DNA of 64,000 bases from Steroidobacteraceae bacterium (GTDB lineage Bacteria > Pseudomonadota > Gammaproteobacteria > Steroidobacterales > Steroidobacteraceae). Position numbers and translations under genes: made by a program. Location of the stretch: contig JABAQN010000020.1 of the NCBI GenBank assembly GCA_019187495.1, positions 1-64,000 of the forward strand, read 5' to 3'. This document shows positions 26,956 through 35,014 of this stretch, piece after piece (position 1 is the stretch's first letter; the number at the start of each line of letters is the position of its first letter). The notes beneath the pieces were generated by a model. It had not been told where the DNA came from. It saw only the letters and a program-made list of their open reading frames with translations, and did no database searches.

Positions 26956-27795
26956 ATGCCGAGCAAGGTGCCTGCAGGACAGATGCGTGGCTGGATCGTG
27001 CCGATCGGCGGCGCGGAGAACAAGGAAAACGACCGGCGGATCCTCGAGCGCTTCGTCAGGGTTTCGGGCGGCGACGCCGCCGACATCGTCGTGATTCCGA
27101 CCGCGAGCCGCCTGCACGAAACCGGCAGCCGCTACGAACAGCTGTTTCGCGACCTGGGCGCGGCGCGGGTCGCGGTGATGGATTTCGATACCCGGCGGGA
27201 TTGCCAGGAAGAGGGACGTTTGCGCCGCCTCGAAGATGCCACCGGCATTTTTTTCACCGGTGGCAACCAGCTGCGGCTGACGACCCTCCTAGGCGGCACG
27301 CCCGTCGCGAAGCTGATCCGCTCGCGCAACGCCCACGGCGTCACGGTCGGCGGCACGAGTGCGGGCGCCAGCATCCTGTCCGAGCACATGATCGCATTCG
27401 GCGATGACGGGGCTTCGGCGATCTCGGGCAGCGTCCGACTCGCGCCGGGACTCGGGCTCACGAACCGTTTCGTGATCGACCAGCACTTCCGCCAGCGCGA
27501 TCGCCTCGGGCGCCTCCTGACCGCGCTCGCCTACAATCCGTTCGCGGTCGGGGTCGGGCTCGACGAGGACACGGCCGCCTTCATCGGGCCGGACAACCTG
27601 CTCGAGGTCGAGGGGAGCGGCGCGGTGACCGTCGTCGATGCGGCCGAGGTGAGCTTCTCCTCGATGGATCTCGTCGACGAGGGCCAGCCTGTCTGCATGC
27701 TCGGGCTGAAGTTGCATCTGCTCGTGGCGGGCGCGACCTTCAACCTGCACACACGCGTCGCATCGGCGGGCGCCCTGCGGGCACGCAAGGAGTAG
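26956..27795 (+). CDS. cphB: Cyanophycinase
   Basis: Serine-type exopeptidase (peptidase S51) that releases beta-Asp-Arg dipeptides from cyanophycin. 279 residues. It begins RGWIVPIGGAENKENDRRILERFV, shows FFTGGNQLRLT, the nucleophile Ser (about S135) in VGGTSAGASILSEHM, and QHFRQRDRLGRLL with GVGLDEDTA downstream, all typical of CphB. The ATG at 26956 is chosen. A TTG eight codons earlier lacks a ribosome site. It precedes cphA by 4 bp, so polymer synthesis and breakdown are co-encoded. Confidence 0.93.
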   Translation: MPSKVPAGQMRGWIVPIGGAENKENDRRILERFVRVSGGDAADIVVIPTASRLHETGSRYEQLFRDLGAARVAVMDFDTRRDCQEEGRLRRLEDATGIFFTGGNQLRLTTLLGGTPVAKLIRSRNAHGVTVGGTSAGASILSEHMIAFGDDGASAISGSVRLAPGLGLTNRFVIDQHFRQRDRLGRLLTALAYNPFAVGVGLDEDTAAFIGPDNLLEVEGSGAVTVVDAAEVSFSSMDLVDEGQPVCMLGLKLHLLVAGATFNLHTRVASAGALRARKE

Positions 27796-27799
27796 CGCC

Positions 27800-30598
27800 G
27801 TGCGAGTGCTCGACCGCTCGGTCTACGTCGGTCCTTCGCACTACGCGCGTTTTCCGGTCATCCGGCTCGAGATCGATCTGGGGCCGCTCGAGGCCTGGCC
27901 GACCGGCCGGCTCGGGCCGCCGTTCGTCGATGCGCTCGCCGGGGCGCTGCCGGGCCTCGCCGAGCACGGCTGCTCTTACCGTGAACCCGGCGGTTTCTTC
28001 CGCCGGATGCGCGAGGGTGAAGGCACGTGGCTCGGCCACGTGCTCGAACACGTGGCGATCGAGCTGCAGAACGTCGCGGGCGAAGACGTCACTTTCGGCA
28101 AGACGCGCAGCATCGAGGGCCGGCCGGGCCACTACATGGTGGTGTACGAGTTCGCGCAGCGCGACGAGGGCATCGCCGCGGGTGAGCTCGGGCTGCGGCT
28201 GATCGCATCGCTGCTGCCTCCCGAATTGCGCGCGACCGGCGCGGTGCCCGAGGGATGGAGCTGGACCACGGCGCGCGACGAGTTCATCCGTTTCGCGCAG
28301 CGACGCGCGCTCGGGCCATCGACCGCCTCGCTGGTGCGGGCCGCGGAGGCGCACGGCATTCCCTGGCTGCGCCTCAACGACCAGTCGCTCGTGCAGCTCG
28401 GCCACGGACGATTCCAGCAGCGCATCCAGGCCACCGTGACGGGACGCACGCCGCACATCGCCGTCGAGCTCGCGAGCGACAAGGAGGAAACGAACCGCAT
28501 CCTCGCCTCGCTCGGCCTGCCCGTGCCGCGCCAGGAACTCGTCCAGTCCGCGGAAGCCGCCGTGCGCGCCGCGAACCGGATCGGCTATCCGGTGGTCACG
28601 AAACCCTACAACGGCAACCATGGCCGCGGGATCTCGATTCGCCTCACGAGCGAAGCCGAAGTCGCCACCGGTTTCGCCGTGGCGCGCGAGCATTCGCGCT
28701 CGGTGATCGTCGAGACCTTCCTCGAAGGCGATGACCATCGCCTGCTCGTCGTGAACGGGGAACTCGTCGCGGCGACCCGGCGCACCCCCGGCCACGTGGT
28801 CGGCGACGGCACGCACACGGTGGCCGAACTGGTCGAACTCGTGAACCAGGATCCGCGGCGCGGTGTCGGCCACGAGAAAGTGCTGACGCGCATCGAACTC
28901 GATGCGCAGGCCGGCGGGATGCTCGACCGCGCGGGCCTCGCGGCGGGTTCGATCCCGCAGGCGGGTCGCATCGTGTACCTGCGCTCGACCGCGAACCTTT
29001 CGACGGGCGGAACCGCGACCGACGTGACCGACATCATCCACCCCGACAACCGCGACATGGCCGTGCGCGCCGTGCGCGCGATCGGCCTCGACGTCGGCGG
29101 CGTCGACTTCCTGTCCACCAACATCGCCGAGAGCTATCGCAGCATCGGCGGTGGCATTTGCGAAGTGAATGCCGCTCCCGGCTTTCGCATGCACGTCGCG
29201 CCGAGCGAAGGCACGTCGCGTGATGTCGCCACGCCCGTCATCGACATGCTGTTCCCGCCGGGCACGCCGTCGCGCGTACCGATCGCGGCGATCACCGGCA
29301 CGAACGGCAAGACCACGACCGCACGCATCCTCGCGCACATCGCGAAAATGGCGGGTTACACCCCCGGTCTCACGACGACCGACGGGGTCTACATCGACGG
29401 GCAGCGCACGGTGCAGGGCGACATGACGGGCCCGGTCTCGGCGCGCATGGTGCTCGCCGACCCGCAGATCGATCTGGCGGTGCTCGAGACCGCGCGCGGC
29501 GGCCTGCTGCGCGCCGGCATGGGCGTCAACGAGGTGAACGTCGCGGCGGTGCTCAACGTGCAGGCGGATCACCTCGGCCTGAAGGGCATCGACACGCTCG
29601 AGCAGCTCGCGGAGGTCAAGCGCGTCGTCGTCGAGATCGCCACCGACTGTGCCGTGCTGAACGCCGACGATCCGCTGACACTCAGGATGTCGGGCTACAC
29701 CGATGCCGCGAACATCTGCTACGTGACGATGACGCCGCAGCACCACCTCGTGCGCGAGCACGTGCGCGCGGGCGGCAGGGCATGCGCGCTCGAAGCGGGC
29801 GTCAACGGCCAGATGATCACGCTGTACGACAAGGGGAGCCATCTGCCGCTCCTCTGGACGCACCTGATCCCGGCGACCCTCGAAGGGCGCGCGCTGCACA
29901 ACGTGCAGAACGCGATGTTCGCCGCGGCACTCGCGTACTCGCTCGGCATCAAGCTCGATGCGATCCGCCAGGGCCTGCGAACCTTCGACAGCACGTTCTT
30001 CCAGGCGCCGGGCCGCATGAACGTCTTCAACGAGCATCCGTTCAAGGTGCTGTTCGACTACGGCCACAATGCGCATGCCGTCGGCGCGATGGCGGACCTC
30101 GCGCAGCGGCTCGACGTCAAGGGTCGGCGCATCGTCGTGCTGGCCGGCCCCGGCGACCGGCGTGACGAGGATCTCGAGGCGATCGCGCAGGCGGTGGCAG
30201 GGCGCTTCGATCACTACATCTGCCGCCGCGACGATCACCTGCGCGGTCGCGATCCCGAAGAAGTCCCGCGCCTGCTCGCTGCGACCCTGCAACGGGCGGG
30301 CGTACCGACGGCACGGATCGAGATCATCCCGGATGAGCGCGAGGCGATCGAGACGGCGCTGAACATGGGCGAGGCGGGCGACCTGCTGCTCGTGTTCGCC
30401 GATCACCTGACGCGCTCCTGGAAGCAGATCATCAAGTTCCGCCCGGCGGGGAGCGCCGAGGCGCCCGCAGCGGCTGCGCCGCCGCCATCGGCGCCCGCAC
30501 CTGCGGAACCGTTGGCAGATGCACCGATCCTGCCGCTCGAAGGGCTCATTCGCGACGAGCGGGGCATCCGCTTCGCCGCGCCCGAGGGAGAGGATTGA
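27800..30598 (+). CDS. cphA: Cyanophycin synthetase
   Basis: Makes the Asp-Arg polymer cyanophycin by ATP-driven alternate addition of Asp to the backbone and Arg to the side chain. 932 residues. The N-terminal domain (1-160) is followed by the ATP-grasp domain (about 215-470; KPYNGNHGRGISIRL at 268, and DVGGVDFLSTNIAES). The Mur-ligase domain (about 490-870) has P-loop GTNGKTTT at 500 and the QADHLGLKGI and GHNAHAVGAM motifs. A Pro/Ala-rich tail follows, making it slightly longer than cyanobacterial CphA1. The GTG start at 27800 is 4 bp from cphB. Polymer granules would be cytoplasmic nitrogen reserves. Confidence 0.95.
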   Translation: MRVLDRSVYVGPSHYARFPVIRLEIDLGPLEAWPTGRLGPPFVDALAGALPGLAEHGCSYREPGGFFRRMREGEGTWLGHVLEHVAIELQNVAGEDVTFGKTRSIEGRPGHYMVVYEFAQRDEGIAAGELGLRLIASLLPPELRATGAVPEGWSWTTARDEFIRFAQRRALGPSTASLVRAAEAHGIPWLRLNDQSLVQLGHGRFQQRIQATVTGRTPHIAVELASDKEETNRILASLGLPVPRQELVQSAEAAVRAANRIGYPVVTKPYNGNHGRGISIRLTSEAEVATGFAVAREHSRSVIVETFLEGDDHRLLVVNGELVAATRRTPGHVVGDGTHTVAELVELVNQDPRRGVGHEKVLTRIELDAQAGGMLDRAGLAAGSIPQAGRIVYLRSTANLSTGGTATDVTDIIHPDNRDMAVRAVRAIGLDVGGVDFLSTNIAESYRSIGGGICEVNAAPGFRMHVAPSEGTSRDVATPVIDMLFPPGTPSRVPIAAITGTNGKTTTARILAHIAKMAGYTPGLTTTDGVYIDGQRTVQGDMTGPVSARMVLADPQIDLAVLETARGGLLRAGMGVNEVNVAAVLNVQADHLGLKGIDTLEQLAEVKRVVVEIATDCAVLNADDPLTLRMSGYTDAANICYVTMTPQHHLVREHVRAGGRACALEAGVNGQMITLYDKGSHLPLLWTHLIPATLEGRALHNVQNAMFAAALAYSLGIKLDAIRQGLRTFDSTFFQAPGRMNVFNEHPFKVLFDYGHNAHAVGAMADLAQRLDVKGRRIVVLAGPGDRRDEDLEAIAQAVAGRFDHYICRRDDHLRGRDPEEVPRLLAATLQRAGVPTARIEIIPDEREAIETALNMGEAGDLLLVFADHLTRSWKQIIKFRPAGSAEAPAAAAPPPSAPAPAEPLADAPILPLEGLIRDERGIRFAAPEGED

Positions 30599-32442
30599 CC
30601 GAGCCCGTCGAACTTCCCTACGAGCATTCACGGCGCCTCACCGGCAGCAACCTGTACTTCGAGTCGACGGGCGCGGTACTCGATGTCGTGGGCGTCGACA
30701 TCGACGATGCGTTGCTCGCCGCCTGGCGCGCGCGCGTGGAGCGCGGGCTTGCGCATCTCGGCTGGGCGGCAACCCCGGTTTCGCGATTTCCCGGCCGCAA
30801 GGCGCGGGCGGCGATCGCCGCGCGCCGCCACCGCACCGGTATCGCGCTGGCGCTCGCCGCGCCGATCGACGGGTTGTTCACCGCCACGGAGCTGAATGAA
30901 TGGGCGCTCGGGGCCGCGCTTCGCGAGCGCGATCCGGTGCGCTGGGCGACCCTCGAAGCGGACATGGCAGACGCGGCACTCGAGGCGACACCGCCGCCGG
31001 CGCTGCCGCCGGTCCTCGACGAGGGCGCTGCGCTCGAGCGCCTCCGCCACCTCGCCGCACTCGAGGCCCGCCCGAGGCTGCGCGCGATGATCGAACGTGC
31101 GGATTCGCTCGGGCTCGGCTGGCTGGTCGATGAGGAGGGCGTGTCCCTCGGCGAGGGCTGCGGACACGCGATTTTTCCGGCCGCCGCACCAGGCGAGGCA
31201 CAGGTCGTGCAATGGGAGACACTGCGCAATATTCCGACCGCGCTCGTCACGGGATCGAACGGCAAGACGACGACGGTGCGATTGCTCGCGGCGTGCGCAC
31301 GTGCGCAGGGCTGGCATACGGCCTTCAACTGCACCGATGGCGTGTTCCTCGATGACAGGCAACTCGCGAGCGGCGACTACTCCGGGCCGATGGGTGCACG
31401 CATGGTGCTGCGCGAATCGCGCGCCCGCGCCGCGATCATCGAGGCCGCGCGCGGCGGCATCCTGCGGCGCGGCCTCGCGGCGAACCGCGCGGATGTCGCG
31501 CTCGTGACCAACGTGAGCCCCGATCACCTCGGCGGCTATGGCATCGATGATCTCGATGCCATGGCGGTCACGAAACTCGTCGTCGCGAATGTCGTCGGCC
31601 CCGCCGGGCTCGTTGTCCTGAATGCGGACGATGCGACGCTCGTGCGCAGTATCTCACGGGTCGAGGCGCCTCTCGGCTGGTTTGCGCTGGATGCGGATGC
31701 GCCCGCGCTGCGCGCGCACCGCGAACGCGGCGGATCGACAAGCGGCGTGCGATCAGGGCGGCTCGTTGCCACGCATGCCGGCGCGAGTCACGATTTCGGG
31801 CTGGTCGACACCATGCCTCTCACGGTCGGTGGCCTTGCCCGCTACAACATCGCGAATCTCTGCGGGGCGTCACTCGCGGCGCTCGCTCTGGGCATTGCGC
31901 CCCGGACGATCGCCGCGGTGTTTGCGTCTTTCGGCCGCAGCCTGGCGGACAACCCCGGTCGGTTGATGCGCTACGAAGCTGGCGGAGCGCAGATCCTCGT
32001 CGACTATGCCCACAATCCCGAGGGCCTGAGGGGCGTGCTGCCGATTGCGCGGGCACTCGCTGCGCGCGGGCGGCTCCTGATGCTGCTCGGCCAGGCTGGC
32101 GACCGGGGCGATGCGGACATCGAGGCGCTCGCGGCGATCGCCGCGGATGCGCGCCCGGAACTCGTCGTCATCAAGGACATGGAAGGGTATCTGCGCGGTC
32201 GAGCGCCCGGCGAGGTGCCGGCGCTGCTGCGGCGCGCGCTCATCAGCCGGGGAATCGCGGGAGCCGATATCCTGGATCGCGGTTCGGAAATCGAAGCGGC
32301 GCGAACGGCCCTGTCACACGCGCGATCGGGTGATGCCGTGTTGCTCCTGGTGCATGGCCATGACGCCCGGCCTCACGTCCATGCGCTGATCGAACGGTTG
32401 CAGTCGTCGGGCTGGCGGGTCGGGGAGGCGCTGCCGCCGTAA
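30595..32442 (+). CDS. Mur-ligase-family protein paired with cyanophycin synthetase (lacks the ATP-grasp half)
   Basis: A 615-residue protein. The N-terminal ~200 residues have no clear family match by eye. From about residue 210 it is a Mur ligase: P-loop GSNGKTTTVRLLA at about 220, GPMGARMVLRESRARAAIIEAARGG, TNVSPDHLGGYGIDDLDAMA, and YAHNPEGLRGVLPIA. This half parallels the C-terminal half of the preceding CphA, but the ATP-grasp domain needed for the second reaction is missing. It starts at TTG (30595) overlapping the cphA stop (TTGA), with a GGGAGAGGA ribosome site. Role inferred: cyanophycin priming, modification or a dipeptide ligase. Confidence 0.8.
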   Translation: MTEPVELPYEHSRRLTGSNLYFESTGAVLDVVGVDIDDALLAAWRARVERGLAHLGWAATPVSRFPGRKARAAIAARRHRTGIALALAAPIDGLFTATELNEWALGAALRERDPVRWATLEADMADAALEATPPPALPPVLDEGAALERLRHLAALEARPRLRAMIERADSLGLGWLVDEEGVSLGEGCGHAIFPAAAPGEAQVVQWETLRNIPTALVTGSNGKTTTVRLLAACARAQGWHTAFNCTDGVFLDDRQLASGDYSGPMGARMVLRESRARAAIIEAARGGILRRGLAANRADVALVTNVSPDHLGGYGIDDLDAMAVTKLVVANVVGPAGLVVLNADDATLVRSISRVEAPLGWFALDADAPALRAHRERGGSTSGVRSGRLVATHAGASHDFGLVDTMPLTVGGLARYNIANLCGASLAALALGIAPRTIAAVFASFGRSLADNPGRLMRYEAGGAQILVDYAHNPEGLRGVLPIARALAARGRLLMLLGQAGDRGDADIEALAAIAADARPELVVIKDMEGYLRGRAPGEVPALLRRALISRGIAGADILDRGSEIEAARTALSHARSGDAVLLLVHGHDARPHVHALIERLQSSGWRVGEALPP

Positions 32443-32456
32443 TCCGGGTGCGGGGA

Positions 32457-32491
32457 GGGGGCGACCGCAATTCGAAAATGCGATCGCCCCC
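32457..32491. terminator. Hairpin between convergent genes, probable bidirectional terminator
   Basis: GGGGGCGACCGCA (32457-32469) and TGCGATCGCCCCC (32479-32491) pair over 13 positions with one mismatch around a 9-nt A-rich loop. The hairpin fills the 66-bp gap between the Mur-ligase gene and the convergent receptor gene. No T-run is present on either side. Confidence 0.5.
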
Positions 32492-32508
32492 GCGCACATG
32501 GGAGCGTC

Positions 32509-34803
32509 TCAGTACTCGTAGACGAAATTCACGCCATAGGTGCGACGCTCCGCCCAGGCGATTGCGTGCATGAAGAAGCCGGGAGGTGTCGCGCCGACTG
32601 CGACCGGCCCGCCAATGCCGATGGCGCTCGAGTACCACTCGCGATCCGCCAGGTTCTTGCCCCAGAAGTCGATGCGCAGGCTGCTGTCATTCGCGAACCC
32701 CGTCTTCCAGGAGAGGCGCCCGTCGACCAATCCGAGCGACGGCTGCGAATAGAGGTCGGCGCCCGGCACGCCCTTGCCCGCGGGCTGGGTCTGGTACACG
32801 CGATCCTGCCACCGGTAGTTGGCGGTCGCGGTGAGCTTGCTGTCGGCCGTCTGCAGGAACGTCCAGTTGGCGCCCACGTTGACGCTGTTCTCCGGGGCAT
32901 AGGAGACGCGGAAGAGGTCCTTGATATTCTGCCCGACCTGGTAGGGCGAGGAAGGATTCACCGCCGGGTCGAAAATCGTCCCTGCCCGTGCGATGACCTC
33001 GTCCTGCTTGGCATCGAGGAAGGTGTAGTCGAGCGTGAAGCTCAACGTGTCGAGCGGCTGCCAGAGCGTCTCGAACTCGAAGCCGGCGACCGATGCCTTG
33101 CCGGGGTTCAGGCCCTGGATCACCGAGTTGTCAGTCGGGCTCGCGAGGAAGAACATCTGCATGTCGTCGAACTCGCTGAGGAACGCGGCGGCATTCAGGC
33201 GCACGCGCCGGTCGAAGAGATAGGACTTGAGGCCGAGCTCGTAAGTGAGCACGTTCTCCGGCTTGAAAGTGATGCCGAACCGGCCGATGTCCGCCGATTC
33301 GGTCGAACCGCCGGCCTTGTAGCCGGTCGCGACGCGCAGGTACGTGCTCACGTCATCCGTCCAGTGGTAGTTCGCCGTGAAGGCCGGGTTGAAGCGGCTC
33401 GATTCCACGTTGTTGGAATTCACGAGCCCGGGAGCCGGCTCCTGCGCGATCGGGAAGCCGAAGAACGAGATCAGGAACGTGCGGGTCGCCGCGCGCTCGT
33501 CCTGGGTGTAGCGCGCGCCGAGTGTGAGATCGAGGTGATCGTCGAGCACGGGCGGCGTCCATGTGACCTGCGCATAGACGGCTTTCGACTTCGACTCGGC
33601 CGTCACGTCGCGATCCTTCGTGAGCAGCACCGGCGGGGGGAAGAGATTGGTGATCGTCACGTTCTCGAAATGGCTGGCGTCCTCTTTTGAATAGTAGAGG
33701 CCGGCGACGTAGTCGACGCGACCGTCGTTGAGGCTCCCCACGGCCTGCACTTCCTGGGAGAACACGTGGTAGCGGATATCGTCGTAGCTGCGAAATCCGG
33801 CGAAAAACGCGTCGGCGTAATCCTGGTAGTACTTCGTCGCGACATCGCGGTAACCGGTGAGCGACTTCAGCGTCAGCGCATCGCTCACTTTCCAGGTGAG
33901 CGTGAGGCCGTGCGATTCGTATTCGCCCTGGCTTTCCGGCAGATTGAACGGCCGGTAGGTGTGGTCCTCGGGCCGGCCGCTGTCGGAGTAGCCCGGAATG
34001 AGGCCGACGAGCGCGGGGTTTGTGTAGTAGATCGGGGTGGAGTCGAGGTCTCCGCGCTCGTAGAAATAGTCTGCCGTGAAGGGCGCGCCGGTATCCCAGC
34101 GCAACGCGACGCGCCCGGCGGTCTGGTCTTCCTCGCCGAAATCATGACTCGGCCCCGTGTTCTTCACGTAGCCGTCCTGCTCGCGCTTCAGGAACGAGAA
34201 CTTGGCGGCGAGGCCGCCCCACTTCGGCAGATCGAGTACGGTGAGGCTCCGCAGCCGTCCGTTGTTGCCGAAGCCGATTTCCTGCTTGAAGCCGAATTCC
34301 CCGCTCGGCTTCTTGCTGACGAGATTCACCGCGCCACCCGTGGTGTTGCGGCCGTACAGGGTGCCCTGCGGTCCGCGCAGCACTTCGACACGTTCGATAT
34401 CGGCGAGATCGAAGGTCACCATTTGCCCGCGCGGGATGTAGAAGCCGTCCTGGTAGAGCCCCACGGCACTGTCGAGCGTGATCTGGCCCGAGTCGGAGAC
34501 GCCCTGGCCGCGCATGAACAGGATCAGGGTATTGGATGAACTCGGATACGGTGCGACGGCGATGCTGGGCGTCGCCTTGGCCACGTCCGCGAAATCGGTG
34601 ATGCCGCGATTGGCGAGGGTCTCGGCGGTGAAAGCGGAAATCGCGATGGGAGCATCCTGCAGGCTCTCTTCGCGCTTCTGCGCAGTGATCACCACCTCTT
34701 CGATTCCGGTGGACTGCTGCGGCTCCTGTGCCAGGGCCACAGGCCCACAGACGGAGAGCGCGGTGGCAACCGCGAGGACCCTGCGTACAGTGCTTCCCGA
34801 CAT
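32509..34803 (-). CDS. TonB-dependent outer-membrane receptor
   Basis: Outer-membrane beta-barrel importer energised by TonB. 764 residues. The signal peptide cleaves after about residue 25 (PVALA), followed by a TonB-box-like EEVVITAQ, then the plug domain (about 45-160; LRGPQGTLYGRNTTGGAVNLVSKKPSGEF). A 22-strand barrel ends in the aromatic YEY typical of outer-membrane assembly. The start at 34803 has AGGGGA six bases upstream. An ATG nine codons earlier is possible. It resembles receptors that import hydrophobic or complex organic compounds rather than classical siderophore receptors. It is divergent from the catabolic genes that follow, suggesting substrate uptake. Confidence 0.9.
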   Translation of the reverse strand: MSGSTVRRVLAVATALSVCGPVALAQEPQQSTGIEEVVITAQKREESLQDAPIAISAFTAETLANRGITDFADVAKATPSIAVAPYPSSSNTLILFMRGQGVSDSGQITLDSAVGLYQDGFYIPRGQMVTFDLADIERVEVLRGPQGTLYGRNTTGGAVNLVSKKPSGEFGFKQEIGFGNNGRLRSLTVLDLPKWGGLAAKFSFLKREQDGYVKNTGPSHDFGEEDQTAGRVALRWDTGAPFTADYFYERGDLDSTPIYYTNPALVGLIPGYSDSGRPEDHTYRPFNLPESQGEYESHGLTLTWKVSDALTLKSLTGYRDVATKYYQDYADAFFAGFRSYDDIRYHVFSQEVQAVGSLNDGRVDYVAGLYYSKEDASHFENVTITNLFPPPVLLTKDRDVTAESKSKAVYAQVTWTPPVLDDHLDLTLGARYTQDERAATRTFLISFFGFPIAQEPAPGLVNSNNVESSRFNPAFTANYHWTDDVSTYLRVATGYKAGGSTESADIGRFGITFKPENVLTYELGLKSYLFDRRVRLNAAAFLSEFDDMQMFFLASPTDNSVIQGLNPGKASVAGFEFETLWQPLDTLSFTLDYTFLDAKQDEVIARAGTIFDPAVNPSSPYQVGQNIKDLFRVSYAPENSVNVGANWTFLQTADSKLTATANYRWQDRVYQTQPAGKGVPGADLYSQPSLGLVDGRLSWKTGFANDSSLRIDFWGKNLADREWYSSAIGIGGPVAVGATPPGFFMHAIAWAERRTYGVNFVYEY

Positions 34804-35014
34804 GTTCGTTCCCCTGAGAGCATCGATCATGAGATGACCCTTGTTTGATGGAAATCACGGGCAATCGCCCACCCGATCGGCCGGGTGCGCCAGCCCGTCC
34901 CCGCGAGAATACTCTACATCGCGGGCGCGGCGGCCGGCCTCATCAGTTTTGAGGATGCGTCGTCCACAGGGAGGTCCATAGGCTTTTCCGCGCACCTCGG
35001 CCGACCGGACCCCC
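34804..35014. other. Divergent control region between receptor and molybdenum hydroxylase genes
   Basis: About 210 bp separates the two divergent starts. I see no perfect palindrome. A -10-like TAGAGT/TATTCT cluster (around 34907-34918, minus strand) could serve the receptor. No convincing -35 was found for either strand. It is likely to hold both promoters. Confidence 0.35.

Noticed and set aside
27740-30631. A 963-codon open frame on the minus strand opposite cphA
   Set aside because: It is antisense to the whole cyanophycin synthetase gene, Arg/His/Asp-rich, without any recognisable motif. High GC keeps several frames open.
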